DNA of 64,000 bases from Dioscorea cayenensis subsp. rotundata (lineage: Eukaryota > Streptophyta > Magnoliopsida > Dioscoreales > Dioscoreaceae), in NCBI RefSeq assembly GCF_009730915.1, contig NC_052487.1, forward strand, positions 19,696,895 to 19,760,894, given 5' to 3'. The position numbers were made by a program, and so were the translations under genes. The notes below the pieces were generated by a model that saw nothing but the letters and a program-made list of their open reading frames with translations, made no database searches and was not told where the DNA came from. Below, piece after piece: positions 22,977-34,935 of the stretch. How positions within the stretch are numbered: the first letter of the stretch is position 1; each line of letters starts with the position of its first letter.

Positions 22977-25938
22977 TCATCTCCTGGCAATCTTGGTCCT
23001 GATCCCCATTGATGAGGATGATGAGGAAGACATCCCAGACTTATCAAACTCCTCTTTGTCTTCAGAGAATGCCTTTTTAAGTATGTCTTGCAGCTCAACA
23101 TACCTTCTCTTCCTCTCTTCGGTCGTGTCATGGCTAATGTACAATTCGGAGACTTCATCATCCATGATTTTGTTGAGAACCTCCGAGCATCGTGGGAAAA
23201 ACCGCTTGCCAAGCGCCACTGTAAACAAACATTAATTCAAGTTTGAAACTTTGGACGGAGAAGAGGATCAATAGACAATAAAACAGGACAAGGATGAGTA
23301 CCTGTTTTGGTGAGCGCTTGCATCCGAGCAAGATGTTCTTCCTTTATCTCAAAAGGTGTATCATTTAAGTCCACTGCAGTCCTCTGGTTTCCGACACGAA
23401 AGTCTGCAGAGGAACCTAAGGTGAACTCCAAGGTGCCATCTACTTGAGCAATTTCCATGGCGACCTTCGCTTCCCTGGGGAACAACATCCTCGCTAAAGC
23501 CACTGTGTTACAAAGCAACCAAGTTAGATATCTTTGACTGAAAAGCATTCCTCAACATCAACAAACAAACATGTAAAAATGGGTTGCTAATTTGCATGGA
23601 ATTGATTTGAAAGATTGTAAGGATCATAATGCATGGATATTTGAGCTAGTAAAAATGGAACAATGCTGAATAAAAATTTAAGATTGCAAAGGTAGTTTGG
23701 TAAATCACCCCGGTTTTCAAGGTATAATAATTTTATTCGCAGATCGTCACTGGCCATTGCAAGAGAAACTGAAGCTTCTCCTAATAGTGGCTCTCTTCTT
23801 TCTGCTAGCTCTAAAATCTCAACACATAACCGGCCTTTGTGAGAAGCCTTTCCTTTTTCGGTCACCCTCGTATAATCCATAAACCTTGTGAGTCTTTGGG
23901 AGATTTGAAGTGCTGTCCTTCCATCTGATGTAAGATCAGACGGTTGAGCTCCTTTCGTTAAAAGAGAAACAAGGATCTGAGGTTCTTTCCGCATTGCTGC
24001 GATGTGAAGCACGGTGTAACCCCTAATATCCTTGTGGTTAATATTAGCCAGCCCGATTTCCAGGAGTTCTTTTGTTATCTTGAAATCACAATGTGCAACA
24101 GCATAATGTAGCGCATAAGCATCATCTAGCGTAGCGTGACCCTCCTTCAAAAGCATTTGTACTAACTCTATATCGTCAGAATCAAGAGCTCTATGTATTC
24201 TCTTGACATGCTTATTGGGATAATCCAAGCTTTCAGGTTTAAACAGCCCAAGACTAATCCGTGAATCCGTAATTTGCTTGACAAGCTCTGCAGGCAATGC
24301 CTTCTCCAGGGTTACAACATCGAGATCTGACTTGACTATGATCTCAATGCACTTGGCCAGCAATTTGTCGCAAAGCTTATCACACGAATTCACAGCCGAA
24401 AGAACCACAAGCATGTCATCGGCCGCAACCTTGTCAAGAACATCAAATAGATGCCTCTACAGCAAAAATGAATACAGAAATTTACCATAAGATTGGATGT
24501 GCTTACAAAAAGAGAAGGAGAAAACAATAGTTTTGTGATACTATATAAAGGACAACTATCTTATCATGAAGATTCAAAAGACAGATAATGCTAAATAACC
24601 CTATCAATCCTTTTACTCAAAAACAAAAGGCTAATCAAAAGAAGGAGGTTACACTTAAATATCATTACTAAACTACTTGACATGCAATTATATAAAAACA
24701 AATCCTAAGATGAAACAGTTCATTTTGACTTATAAATGGTCTAATACAGTTACAATTAAGGAGAAAAAATTACACTCACTTAAGCCAACCAGCAAAGCTA
24801 AGAACTGAAATATTAGCTCAGAGCTTCAGGTCCCAACATAAAGTTTGTGAAAGTTGCTTACTTTTGTACTCCAGCATAGTAAATAATAACAGAGGAAAAC
24901 TCAACAAAAGTCAATGGAATGCTACATACATGAATCAAAAGCCAGTGCTAAGACAATATACTCCCTAAAAAGGAGAACAATATCTGAAACACTTAAAAAA
25001 AAAAAAAAACCACTCTTCCCAGAGAAAACTTGCTCTGCTTTTCTCATCAACAATGAAAGAAGTAATCTAAAATACATCTCACAAAGGCATGCACAAGTTT
25101 TGCAAAAATTAGAATCACAAAAACAAACTACTTAAGTTCAAACCAAGCAAGAAACAAGTATTTCATTAATCCAAAATTAGAAACCAAAGCCAAAGAACAA
25201 AACATAGGAAGCAAATTCATGATTAATAAGTTCATAAAGTACAATTAAGAACATCCTGAAAAGGCAAGAGCTATAAGACATCACTAATCAAATCAAAACC
25301 CCAAAAAAAGAAGGCAACTGAGAAGTTTCCATATTAGAAAAGCACAATCCAATTACCAAATTTAGGCACCCAAAACCACAAAGAAAAACCTCAAAAGCAC
25401 TGACCTGAAAGAGATTAACAAGCTCTGAGACTTGGAAGACAAAGGAAGCAAAGAGAGCTTCCACCATGAAATCCACCACCGGACGGCAACCAACATGAGA
25501 GCACTCAGGATCCACACAAACACAAACCCCTTTGGGCAACACCCCCACCTTCCCACTGTACAAATACACTAGAACAGCCCCCAAAGACTCATACCCAATC
25601 CGAAACCCTGGAACAAGCTCGCGCACCTCGATCCTCACCAAGCTCTCATCTTTCTTCGAAAAAACATCACGGAAGAAGGGGCTACGAGCGGAGAGAAGAC
25701 AACGATGCACGCCGAACTCTTTCGGGGGATCATCGGCGTCGTTCTCAACGACGAGGAAGGCGTCCGCGAAGGGAGCAAGGTCAGCGGAGTCAAAGAGGGA
25801 AGCGAGGTTATTGGACAGACGCCGAAGAGCCTCCGCTTCAGCGTCGGCGCCGGTGGAGAGGTCTCCGACGGGGTAGCAGACGCTGCTGCCGTTATCGGAG
25901 TCGGAGAGGGCGGTGAGATTACCGGGCGGTGACTCCAT
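22977..25938 (-). CDS. NPR1/NPR3/NPR4-family BTB-ankyrin immune co-regulator (four exons)
   Basis: Minus-strand exons 25938-25405, 24456-23709, 23502-23302 and 23218-22977 join in frame to 574 residues, close to the usual length of about 580. Order: BTB/POZ domain (about 55-135), a Cys/His cluster '[11 protein letters not shown]' as in NPR BTB-associated zinc sites, ankyrin repeats (about 265-370), then the NPR1-like C-terminal domain with '[12 protein letters not shown]' and '[18 protein letters not shown]'. The Arg in 'QRT' (about 468) appears to correspond to the Arg needed for salicylate binding in NPR1/NPR4. The family senses salicylic acid and works with TGA bZIP factors in the nucleus. 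'VDLNDTP' and the Ser-rich basic tail favour the NPR3/NPR4 side, but the clade call needs a tree. The three-intron layout is typical. No lesions were seen. Confidence 0.95.
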
Positions 25939-28900
25939 CCAACGCGCGAGGAGGTGATGAAAACGAGCAATATACTAAAAAACCCAAATATTTATATATA
26001 TTTATATTTACCACCATCCTTTGAATTGAAGGTGTTCCTGCGGATCACGTTTGGGGGTATCAAAACCCAAGGTCAAGATAGTCATTTCATATATGTAATT
26101 ATTTATAGATAAATAAAAAAAGGAATAAATAAATAAGGTAAATGGCCGGTGGCCGCCAAGGGTGCAGTGATGGAACAGGATAAGAGGAGGAGAAGAAGAG
26201 GGGTAAGATGGGAAAAAGGTGTGCATGATGAGAAGAAGGTTGGGGAGTTTCAAAGTCAAAGCTTCCGACCAATGACGAGACTTCTTGGAATTTTTCACAC
26301 GTGTGGTCCCCACACTTTCACACGCTGCTAAATTAATATTTTTTACTCCCATTTTTTTTTTTCTTACTCCCTTTGAGTTCCCTGCGATCATATGCAATAA
26401 TAAAATCGACCGTCTGATTTTTTTTTTTTTTTAATTAATTTTTTACAATCTCAAGTCCTGTAAATTTGATTGCTTGGAGCAATCTATTCCCCTGATAAAA
26501 TATTTTTCTTTGACCTTCTAAAATTTTTACTCTTCTTTTGTTGTGATGTGATATTCTTAAAATCATTTTTATTTAAAATATAATTTAATAAAATATATAA
26601 TATAAAAATATATTAAATTTAAAAAATCAATATTTAATTCTTTATGTATTTTTTTTAATAAGGAGTACATTACTGAATCTTAATAATGTTATGGATAATT
26701 TAAAAATTCTCAATTTTTCCCTTGGAGAGAAAAATATTTTTCCTTTTTTTCATGGAAAAAAAATTAATTTACCTTCGGCTTGACAATGACATGCATGTAA
26801 AGAACGTGGTTTGATGAGTGGTATACATATGATTAAAATTTTGGAGTTATGTGCATTCAGAGAGATAGAGAAAGGGCTCTTAAAAAACATAGGACCCATA
26901 AAGAAACACCTCAAGGTTTGCATGCCTTTGAAAAGTCAAATTTAATAATTATTTGTAAAATTACAATTCCACCCATCATCCATTATCACCACCATACTTC
27001 ATTTGGTTTGGGACTTATTGGGTATGAGAAACTTTGTAGGGACTTTGAGGTCTTTTTAAAATTTACTAAAAAAAAAAAACGTTTATATCCTTTTCACTAA
27101 AAAAAATAGAGAGAAAATTGATTTGATTGTCTCACTGTGATATAATGAGACTTTCGTCTCAAATTCACTGAATATAAAACAAGAAACATATTTTGTTCTG
27201 TTCTAAGTTCATCCCATTCATCAACAGTATTCAAACTATACAATTTAATATAATATAATATAATCCTTGTTCCGAATAAGTATTTATTTAATCAGAATAA
27301 AACTATATTATTATATTATTATTATTATATAAAAGACACAACCTCAAGCTTTTCTAAATAAAAGGGCTCTCAGATGCTTCTTTCTAAGAGTGAACCTTCC
27401 ACATTTCTTCAAGTGAATATACTTAATTAGTGTGCCATGTCATCAGGGGTCCCAACCATTAATGGAAAAAAAAAAGGAATATGAGAACTAACAATCCATA
27501 ATGTGACACTCTGAATATCAAAATACATAATATAAGCCATTAGCTAGTGCTTACAAGGTGTCATGCTATGTGATTTCATACAAACATTTACAGCTCTTAT
27601 AACGTCATCCCTTATGTGTGCATGATAGAGAAATCAATTATCCATATAAGTAACTATGTTTATATACTACTAGAGGTTTGAAATTTTAAATGATACTCTA
27701 GAAAAGTCTTTCATGATAACAAGTGTATACAAAATGACTCCAATTGAGTGTGACAAATAACAATCCAAAGTAGATATCATGGCTCAATTAATGTTTTCAT
27801 GAAGTTGTCTCATTCACTGCCCATTCTCACACCCAGTGGCCACACCTTATTTCTTTAAGGACAACAGTGGTCAAAGAAGGTCATTGGATTGGCAACAACA
27901 TAGACAATCAATTTAAGAAAGTTTTCTTGAGAAGAATAATTAAGGTACCTAGATTTGTTTCTCTGAGCTTGTATTGTCTGGTTGACCACACACACACTAG
28001 TAAGGTGTCTTCTGCAGCAGCAACAGCTTCCTTAAAATTTCTGCATAAGATTTAGAAATCATAGACTTGTTAGATATCTTAATTTTCAAACCTTTGAATG
28101 AGTAAGGTGATGTCTAATGTTCAGCCAGTTATGTCATGGGTTTTTTTCCTCAACAAGGGACTAATCTCCAACTATTCACAAGCAAATTCATCCAAATGGC
28201 AAACGCTACCTGGTGTAGTGCTGCATACAAAATCACCAAGACTGCTTTTACCTCATCTTGCCTATTTCAGAAAAGAGTGATAAAGTTGAATGCTTGTCTC
28301 AAATTCCATCTTTGTTGGTTGTCAGAAAAGGATTGCCAACCAAGATATCCAAATTACATTGCCTTGTGTTTACATCCAGATAAATGCGTTGATTGAACAG
28401 CAAATAACTATTCAGCCTTCTCAGATAATTGAACGCTTGCCATTTGTGAAAAGATGGGATATCTGTTTGAAGGGAATGATAAAGAATGATGTGACTGTTT
28501 CCAATCTAAAAACTAATGAAATGTCCATAGTTTTCAAGATAAAAGTAAAAGCAGATATAGACCTTTCAATAAACTATTAAGACATGCTTCTGATACAAAC
28601 TACCATATATTGATATCATTGAACCCAAAATAAGTAACACGTAAAGCTGTCTGCAGATACAAGATAAACATAACAGGATTAGGCTTTTCCTGTTCATCCC
28701 CATAGTTATTAAACCAGGACAGCGAAAGATCAATACTGATCTTAGATAAACTATTATTTATGCTCCACAGTTTTATAGTGGGATGATTGTATCACCTTTC
28801 TTTCCAGACACTTCACCATTAAACATAAGTTTGTGTGAAATACTGGTTCTTTATAATGTAAGAAAATTCCACTTGCTCTTTGTGGTCCCATTGTCACTTC

Positions 28901-30014
28901 TTTCTCTTTAATACTTCATCAGAAATTGACAAAAAGACAACGATTTGCCTGGGATAGATTCCTTTAACTATATCCCATGCCAAGTGTTGCTTAATATCTA
29001 ATGCGTTGCTTGGCAACAGAATGAAGGTGCAGCTGTTCTTTGATAAGTCACAAAAGATTTACTTTGCACAAAAAACAGTCACGAAAGACTTCCTTTTTAT
29101 CTACTATAAAACAACCCACGCCATATTGAAGTAGCATATTAACCTGATGAGCTCAGGCTGCAACAGTTCTTTTTGTTATTCGTGCACTACCTGGAACTCT
29201 GGAACTCTGGAACTTAGGATCTTCTGATCACAAAGAAACCAATATAACTTTATTTCAATGAACAAGGTCTTTTCAAACATCCCATGTTAAATACACTCAT
29301 TCCGTTGTATTTACCTAACGTGGTTCTAATTGTAAATATCCTTCTAATGGTTCAGAGTTAAGGCTAATGTTTGTCATAGTCACAACAGATAGGGCAATAA
29401 ATTTTTTTATCAATGTTACAAGCTTCTTTTCTATGCACCAACATACACCACAACAACATAGGCCTTGCCAACAAACTATTTCTATATTCAATTATACCAC
29501 GGTGAGATTCCTAAGTCTGATCCATGAGTCTGTGCAAATAAGTCAAATGGATAAGATGAGCCGACCTTCTAATAAATTGGGATTTAGTGGTGTCCAAATG
29601 TAAGCCTTGCAGGAGCTACATACTCCACATCAAGTGGACCTTATACATTTCTTAGAGATATTTGTGGTCATCACATCAAAGTTCTATATCACCAAACAAT
29701 AGGACCTACAAGATGCCAGCATCAACAATTACCTCACAAGCAATATGCTCAAGCAGTGACAAAAGATTCATGTGAATCATGCCTACAACACTTGGAATCC
29801 ATAAAACAAAGCAAGAAGTCCAATAACTCACTTAAAAACATACAACAGCACATATACCGCACCTACTATCAAAGACAAGGACAAAGAAACTCCGCATGTT
29901 AACAGAACATCTGATGTAAAGTTGCATATTAAACACAACAAAAAGAGAAACTTACTCGAGATAATCTTGAAGCAAACTTCAAATTTTAGATAGAGTGATG
30001 AATTTCCAACTTTG
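25939..30014. other. Intergenic sequence; promoter of the NPR-type gene, then unassigned
   Basis: 25939-26550 is the NPR-type promoter, with W-boxes and a CACGTG near 26300. 26550-27400 is AT-rich. 27800-29800 has more balanced composition and several short frames of 60-96 codons (for example 27867-28055 and 28098-28580). None matches a family I recognise or shows domain motifs. An untranslated or non-coding transcript is possible but unsupported. Confidence 0.5.
26071..26515. promoter_or_regulatory. W-boxes upstream of the NPR-type gene
   Basis: TTGACC on the minus strand at 26076-26071, TTGACT on the minus strand at 26259-26254 and TTGACC on the plus strand at 26510-26515 all lie within 580 bases of the start codon. 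WRKY factors bind TTGAC(C/T), and W-boxes are established controls of Arabidopsis NPR1. Individual sites are short, so chance occurrence is possible. Confidence 0.4.
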
Positions 30015-31115
30015 TCAATCATCTTCATTGTCATCAAACTCTTCTTCCTCCTCATCCTCTGTGACAACTACTTCTTCTTCATCATCTGCAATGAAACCTC
30101 CCAAAGTCTCATCTTCATCATCATCCTTCTCAGCTATATGAACTTTATTAGACTTTGGCCTAGTATCTAACTCATTTCCTTGTGATATCTTTCGGTCTTT
30201 CGACCTAGTAGAATACCTCTGTCGCTTTCCACTCCTCAATTTGGCCACCGTTTCCTTCTCATCCTCACTCTCCCCAGTCCAATTATCATCTTCATTTTCT
30301 TTCTTCTTGCCTTTCCTCTTCTTTGTCCTCCCATCCTTCTCCCCTTTCGAAACTCCTTCACCAACTGCTCCCTCTCCCTCCTCCTCCGCCTCATCATCAT
30401 CATCGTCACTACCAACCCTTTTTTCCTCGAGAAAAAAGTTCCAATCTTTGAAAGGTCGAATCTTTTGTCTCGGATAACCATCAAATTCACGCCCCTTCAC
30501 CAAGAACCCGAACTCTACATTTACACGATAAAATTCATCAGATTTCACGAATAAGACGACCAGATTCACTAAATTGTTCACCAAAATCCAACGCGAATAA
30601 GGAAAAAGATCAAACCTTTGACAGCATCGATGAGCGAGACATCCAACAACCCAAGCTCCGATTCTAACTCATCAATGACTGCAGAGACTTCAACCCTCCC
30701 CCTCTCCTTCCTCTCTCTCGTCCTCCTCTCCCTCCTCTTCACCGCATCCAAAACCCTCTTCCGTTCCTCTACCTCCTCCCCTCCTTCCCTCGTCCTAACA
30801 AAGATAAACTTCGGATTTTTGAGAGATAAAGAGAAGCAATCCCCGGCTCTCAGCTCCCCCGTCTCCGAATTTCGAAATAGGGCTTTATCCCCATCATCTC
30901 TGGCACAAACCCAGACAGGGTTCCTACCAATTACACGGAATGAAACCCTAGATCCGTCATCACCGAGGTTTCGGAGGGAGAGGTGACAGCGGGAGACTGT
31001 GCGATCGGAGGCATACAACCCCAAACCCTAACCCTAACCCTAAATTCCTCCCGATCTCGCTAGTGAAATCCCTTCCAATGGAGATTCTCCCACCGCCCGC
31101 GAATTCGAGCTCCAT
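30015..31115 (-). CDS. FHA-domain protein with acidic C-terminus; one-base interruption in telomere-like codons
   Basis: Exon 1 (31115-30616) and exon 2 (30514-30015) total 1,000 bases. Discounting one G leaves 999 and a protein of 332 residues. ATG 31115-31113 opens 'MELEFAGGGRISIGRDF', then Leu-Gly codons formed by three tandem TTAGGG units, then 'LYASDRTVSRCHLSLR', the phospho-threonine binding core of an FHA fold. The extra G is in the GGGG at about 31018-31021. The domain ends by about residue 110 and is followed by a highly charged helical region. Exon 2 ends in long Asp/Glu runs with Lys/Arg-rich nuclear-localisation-like stretches ('KKRKGKKK'). FHA domains bind phosphothreonine peptides. 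The acidic-basic tail suggests a nuclear protein. The specific function is unknown. Confidence 0.8.
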
Positions 31116-33409
31116 CAACACCAGCGGGAAAAACACATCATTTCCTTTTTATTTTTTTTATTCTGCAAAAAAAAATTATATAATTAAAAAAGGAAATTTT
31201 CCAAATATATATATAATATTAATTAATTTTTACTCGGACCGTGAGTTAGTTTAACAGTAACTATATATTTATGATCCCTTATAGAAAAATTTTGTATGAG
31301 AATTACTTCTTGTTCTCCCTTCAGTGATGGGAATTATTCTCGACTATCTGTAACTATCGAATTTGTAGGAAAAAAAAATTTTAAAAATTTAATTTTTACT
31401 CTATAAATTAAAAAAGTAATTTTTTTATTATTTAATTAAAGGCTTGAGTGGTTCTTGATAACAATGAAACATCATATACTTAGTTTTAAAGAATATATCA
31501 ATAAAACTGTACTAATTATCCATGTCTTGTGTTGATTTTTTAAAAAAATAATAATAAAGTTTCAAATCAAATTTGAAGCAACATTAATTTTTTTTTTCTT
31601 TTTTTATAAAATGTGGACATAATAACACAAGTACATAAGGGATACAGTACAAATAAAAAAACTAAAAATAAAATAAAACAAATTTATAAAAAAATATATA
31701 TTTTATTATAAGCTTGGACTTTACAATAGTTGCAGATGCATATTGCTATGGTATATTTTTCTCTTTATTTTTCATTAAAATCTTAAAAGTCTTCATTAGC
31801 ATTTGATTTATCTATTTTTATTTTTTAAAAAAACAGTAATTCAACTCTAAATAATGATCATTTATATAGCTTTTGATAGGTTTTCTCCAGATAAGAAAGA
31901 AACTGAAAGTCTGAAACTAAGTCCAACGCTAATTAAAAATTTTCATTAGAGTAATGATAATGGTGGAGCATAACCACTAAAAAAATATCATCAGATAAGA
32001 TTGAAGAAACAGACTTTCTAATCACATCATTATATATATATATATATAATATTTATAATTTGTAAATTAAAAGATAATGTGTACGTGATTTAAACCTACC
32101 AGCATGAAATGAGTAGGCATGACCAGTAAAACCAAGTAATGGTTGTCAATTCAATTTCATTCTTAACTTCATCATGTAGCCCACACTCAAAGCAAAGCGT
32201 GGCTTTCATTTATCTTCATTATTATTACTATTATTATTATTATTATTATTATTATTTAATATTTATTTTTTATCATAACTTATTTTACATATTTAATGAG
32301 TAACCATGATTTAAGTAGTCAATCATTAAATAGCCTAATAGTATGACACAAACAGTGCTAAGGTTTAAAAATCTTTTTCCCGGCAGTAATATTTTGTATT
32401 GTTCATTTATTGTATATTTAGGTTGTTATACTGTTTACAGGTCATATGTCTGTCCCTTTGTCAATCTTTTATTCGTCTAGTAGTAAAAAAAAAAATTAAG
32501 TTATATTTTATGATTTTAAAAAATTGATTAATAAATTAATTTTGATTAACAAAATAGTTATTGGGATTGCCACCATGGCACGCCACGTCAATGAGCACAC
32601 GTGGCATGCAACCATTGATTCCTCTTGTTTGCACCGAAAGTCTCGGGAATTCATCATACCGCCTGCTGACGTCATTGCCCATTTCCCTCCAACTACCCAC
32701 ACCGTTGATTCCATGGTCCCACCGTTTCATCAACGGCCCACGTATGACGATCGATGATGTCGATTTCAGCGTCTGAGATTTATCCACGTGTCATCCTAAC
32801 CACGTCATCAACGCTTCTCCTGTTTCACCTGGTCCCGTGACGTCATCACTGGGCCCCACTCTTCACGTCGCCTTCACGGTGCGTCATATCCACGTGAAAA
32901 ATATATAAAATAAATAATTAAAAACGTTGGTTTTGCTTTCATACCCTCGTAAATACTAGTAATTTCTATTATATTGTTATATGGAGTAAATCATAAAAAC
33001 ATTTTAAAGAAAATAAATTAATATTTTTTAAAATAATATTATCCTATAGTGAAGAAGAATAATATATAATAGCAATTTTATCTTTTCACACGGAAAGTTC
33101 CAAACTACTTTTTCTACTTTTACACATGCAATCTTTTATCTTTTATATTGGAATGTTAATTATTTATTTGCTGTCTACCAACTGACATATGCATACTTAT
33201 TTATATCTGATTTTTTATTAAAAAAAAATAGAAAATATCTGATTTAGCATTAAAGAAAAAGACAAAAACAAAGGCTATGCAAAGAGGTCCAAAATAAATA
33301 CAAAAACCCTATGGACTTATTCGCAAATACAAACAAAAATAAATTATAGCAGGACTTAATTGAAAAAACACCGGATTTATAAATAAAACCCTTCTCATCG
33401 TCTTCTTCG
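31116..33409. other. Intergenic: AT-rich part, then promoter-like ACGT-rich block before the glutaredoxin
   Basis: 31140-32560 is AT-rich with (ATT)n at about 32217-32256 and no gene. 32570-32900 is a compositionally distinct block of ACGT-core elements, described separately. 32900-33400 returns to AT-rich sequence and should include the glutaredoxin 5' region. Confidence 0.6.
32575..32900 (+). promoter_or_regulatory. Cluster of G-box, ABRE-like and TGACGTCA (as-1/C-box) elements
   Basis: Within about 325 bases there are three CACGTG cores (32598-32603, 32785-32790, 32891-32896), two perfect TGACGTCA palindromes (32667-32674 and 32838-32845), and further CCACGTCA/CACGTCAT sites (about 32582 and 32801). 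Such cores bind plant bZIP (including TGA and ABF) and bHLH factors. The cluster is 510-835 bases upstream of the CC-type glutaredoxin. Confidence 0.6.
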
Positions 33410-33760
33410 ATGCGAGCGATGCAGGGTTTGAGAGTGAGGCCGTTGACGATCGACGGCGGAGAATCGCCGGAGAAGAGGATCGAACGGCAGATCCGAGAGA
33501 ACCCGGTGGTCATCTTCAGTAGACGAGCTTGCTGCATGTGCCACGTGGCGAAGCGGTTGCTGACAAACGTCGGCGTTCATCCGACGGTGATCGAGCTTGA
33601 TGACTCCGAGGCCGTCGCCGTCGTGCCGTCTGCCACTACTGGATCTCCGGCGGTTTTCATCGGAGGAGTCCTCGTCGGCGGGCTAGAGGGCCTCGTCGCA
33701 CTCCATCTCGGTGGCCGTCTCGTTCCCCGGCTTCGAGAAGTCGGAGCTCTTTCGGGGTAG
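33410..33760 (+). CDS. CC-type (class III) glutaredoxin, ROXY-like, intronless
   Basis: The 116-residue single-exon protein has the plant-specific active site 'CCMC' at residues 41-44, the basic 'RQIRENPVVIFSRRA' lead-in, the 'GSPAVFIGG' segment with the cis-Pro glutathione-binding loop, and 'LHLGGRLVPRLREVGAL' at the end. Length and lack of introns match the family, which uses glutathione chemistry and binds TGA bZIP factors in development and defence. The C-terminus is odd: 'GALSG' replaces the usual 'GALWL/ALWA' ending that many members need for TGA-dependent work. ATG 33419 is an equally good start (MQGL). The coding region is strongly GC-rich, unlike its flanks, as is usual for these genes in monocots. 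Confidence 0.92.
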   Translation: MRAMQGLRVRPLTIDGGESPEKRIERQIRENPVVIFSRRACCMCHVAKRLLTNVGVHPTVIELDDSEAVAVVPSATTGSPAVFIGGVLVGGLEGLVALHLGGRLVPRLREVGALSG

Positions 33761-34289
33761 GGTTTGTAATTTGGAAGAGTTTTAGGGGTGTTTTCGGGAA
33801 TTTGGTTGGCTGGTGGCAACCTTTGTAAATAGAAACGTAGATTAGGGGTACTTGAGGGAAATGAAGAAGAGGGAAAGACTTTTTATTTACGAACGAAAAA
33901 TGTGAAGTTATTATTACTCGTAATTTTTATTAATAAGTTATTCTAAATGTTGTAATGTTTGTATTTCTTGACGAACTTATTATGAAATAAAAATAAATAA
34001 ATGATTAAATTAAAATTTTGAATTTCTAAACTATTTTTTGAAGCTTTTATACAATACTGATTCCATTTATTTTTTTTATAATATTAATATTTATAGTAAT
34101 TTATATTAAGTGAGTTTTGAAGGTATATGGATAATTGAAATAATTTAATGGCTAAATAAATAATTGAGTATATTAATAGAAAGTCGAAAAATTTCAGGAA
34201 AAATGTGTTGATTATTTTTAAGAAAATATTAGTTGGAGTTGATTGAATGGTTAGGAAATAGAGGTGGTAACCAAGCTTGGAAGCTCCGA

Positions 34290-34630
34290 TTCTCATGAGA
34301 ACTGACTAAACATTGGTGGGGGAAGTGGCACTTCCCCTATTTTTGTATATTTTGAACTAAACCTACTTTAGTATTTTTTTTACTGAAGTGGGGGAAGTGA
34401 GCCAATCTATAAAAACTAACATCTTTTCACTTCTAAAGTCTTTTTTGAACTCATAAAACTTCACCCAACACCTAAATCTTTCGGTTCTATTATCGCTTTC
34501 TGACAAATAAACACAGAAGTCCTGAAAAGTGATATCATTTCCCCCCACTTCAGAGAAGTACTACTTCCCTCACTTTCTGACTTCCCCTCACTTACAGTGA
34601 AATAAATGCCCCCCAACAGGCCAGAGATGG
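34290..34630. mobile_element. Possible MITE (hAT or PIF-like non-autonomous DNA transposon)
   Basis: Both ends carry G-rich 'GGGGGAAGTG'-style sequence in opposite orientation. The left end has 'TTGGTGGGGGAAGTGGCACTTCCCC'-like wording near 34312, and the right end reads inward 'GGCCTGTTGGGGGGCATTTA'. The interior has paired AAGTGGGG/CCCCACTT motifs. There is no coding sequence. Exact termini and target duplication could not be fixed. Confidence 0.35.
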
Positions 34631-34794
34631 AGAGAGCGTTCCCTCCCAAGAGGATATTAACCTTATAAAATTACATATTAACTATTTAAATTTTTTATAA
34701 GTAGGTATTTTGTCCTACTTGTATACATTCGAAGTTTTCTATTTTAATTTATATTGATAAGCATATGATGGAATATTTTTGGTAAGTCTTTGAG

Positions 34795-34935
34795 AAAGCG
34801 ACAAACACGGGAGCCGTGGCGACGCGTGTGGGAGGCAAGGCTCAATCGTCGACCCCAAGTGCCCTCACCGTTCGATCCCGGAAAGGTCCTACGCAAGGGA
34901 TCCAATACCAATTGAGGCCGTTGGTGGTAAGTTTT
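34795..34935 (+). repeat. Possible tRNA-derived SINE fragment
   Basis: A GC-rich island contains 'GTTCGATCCCG' (about 34879-34889), a good Pol III B box, and 'TGGCGACGCGTGTGG' (about 34816) as a poor A-box candidate. The spacing, about 63 bases, is longer than in tRNA. No tail was identified. Confidence 0.3.

Noticed and set aside
28098-28580. Overlapping frames of 60-96 codons in a less AT-rich stretch
   Set aside because: They overlap in different frames, with no conserved motif or splice pattern. They are described only as unassigned sequence.
31019-31043. Interstitial telomere from chromosome fusion
   Set aside because: Only about three repeat units are present and they fall in the open frame of the FHA gene, so coding use or a telo-box explains them better.
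34816-34890. Possible tRNA gene
   Set aside because: There is a good B box, but spacing to the A-box candidate is too long and no cloverleaf could be drawn. Kept only as a SINE possibility.
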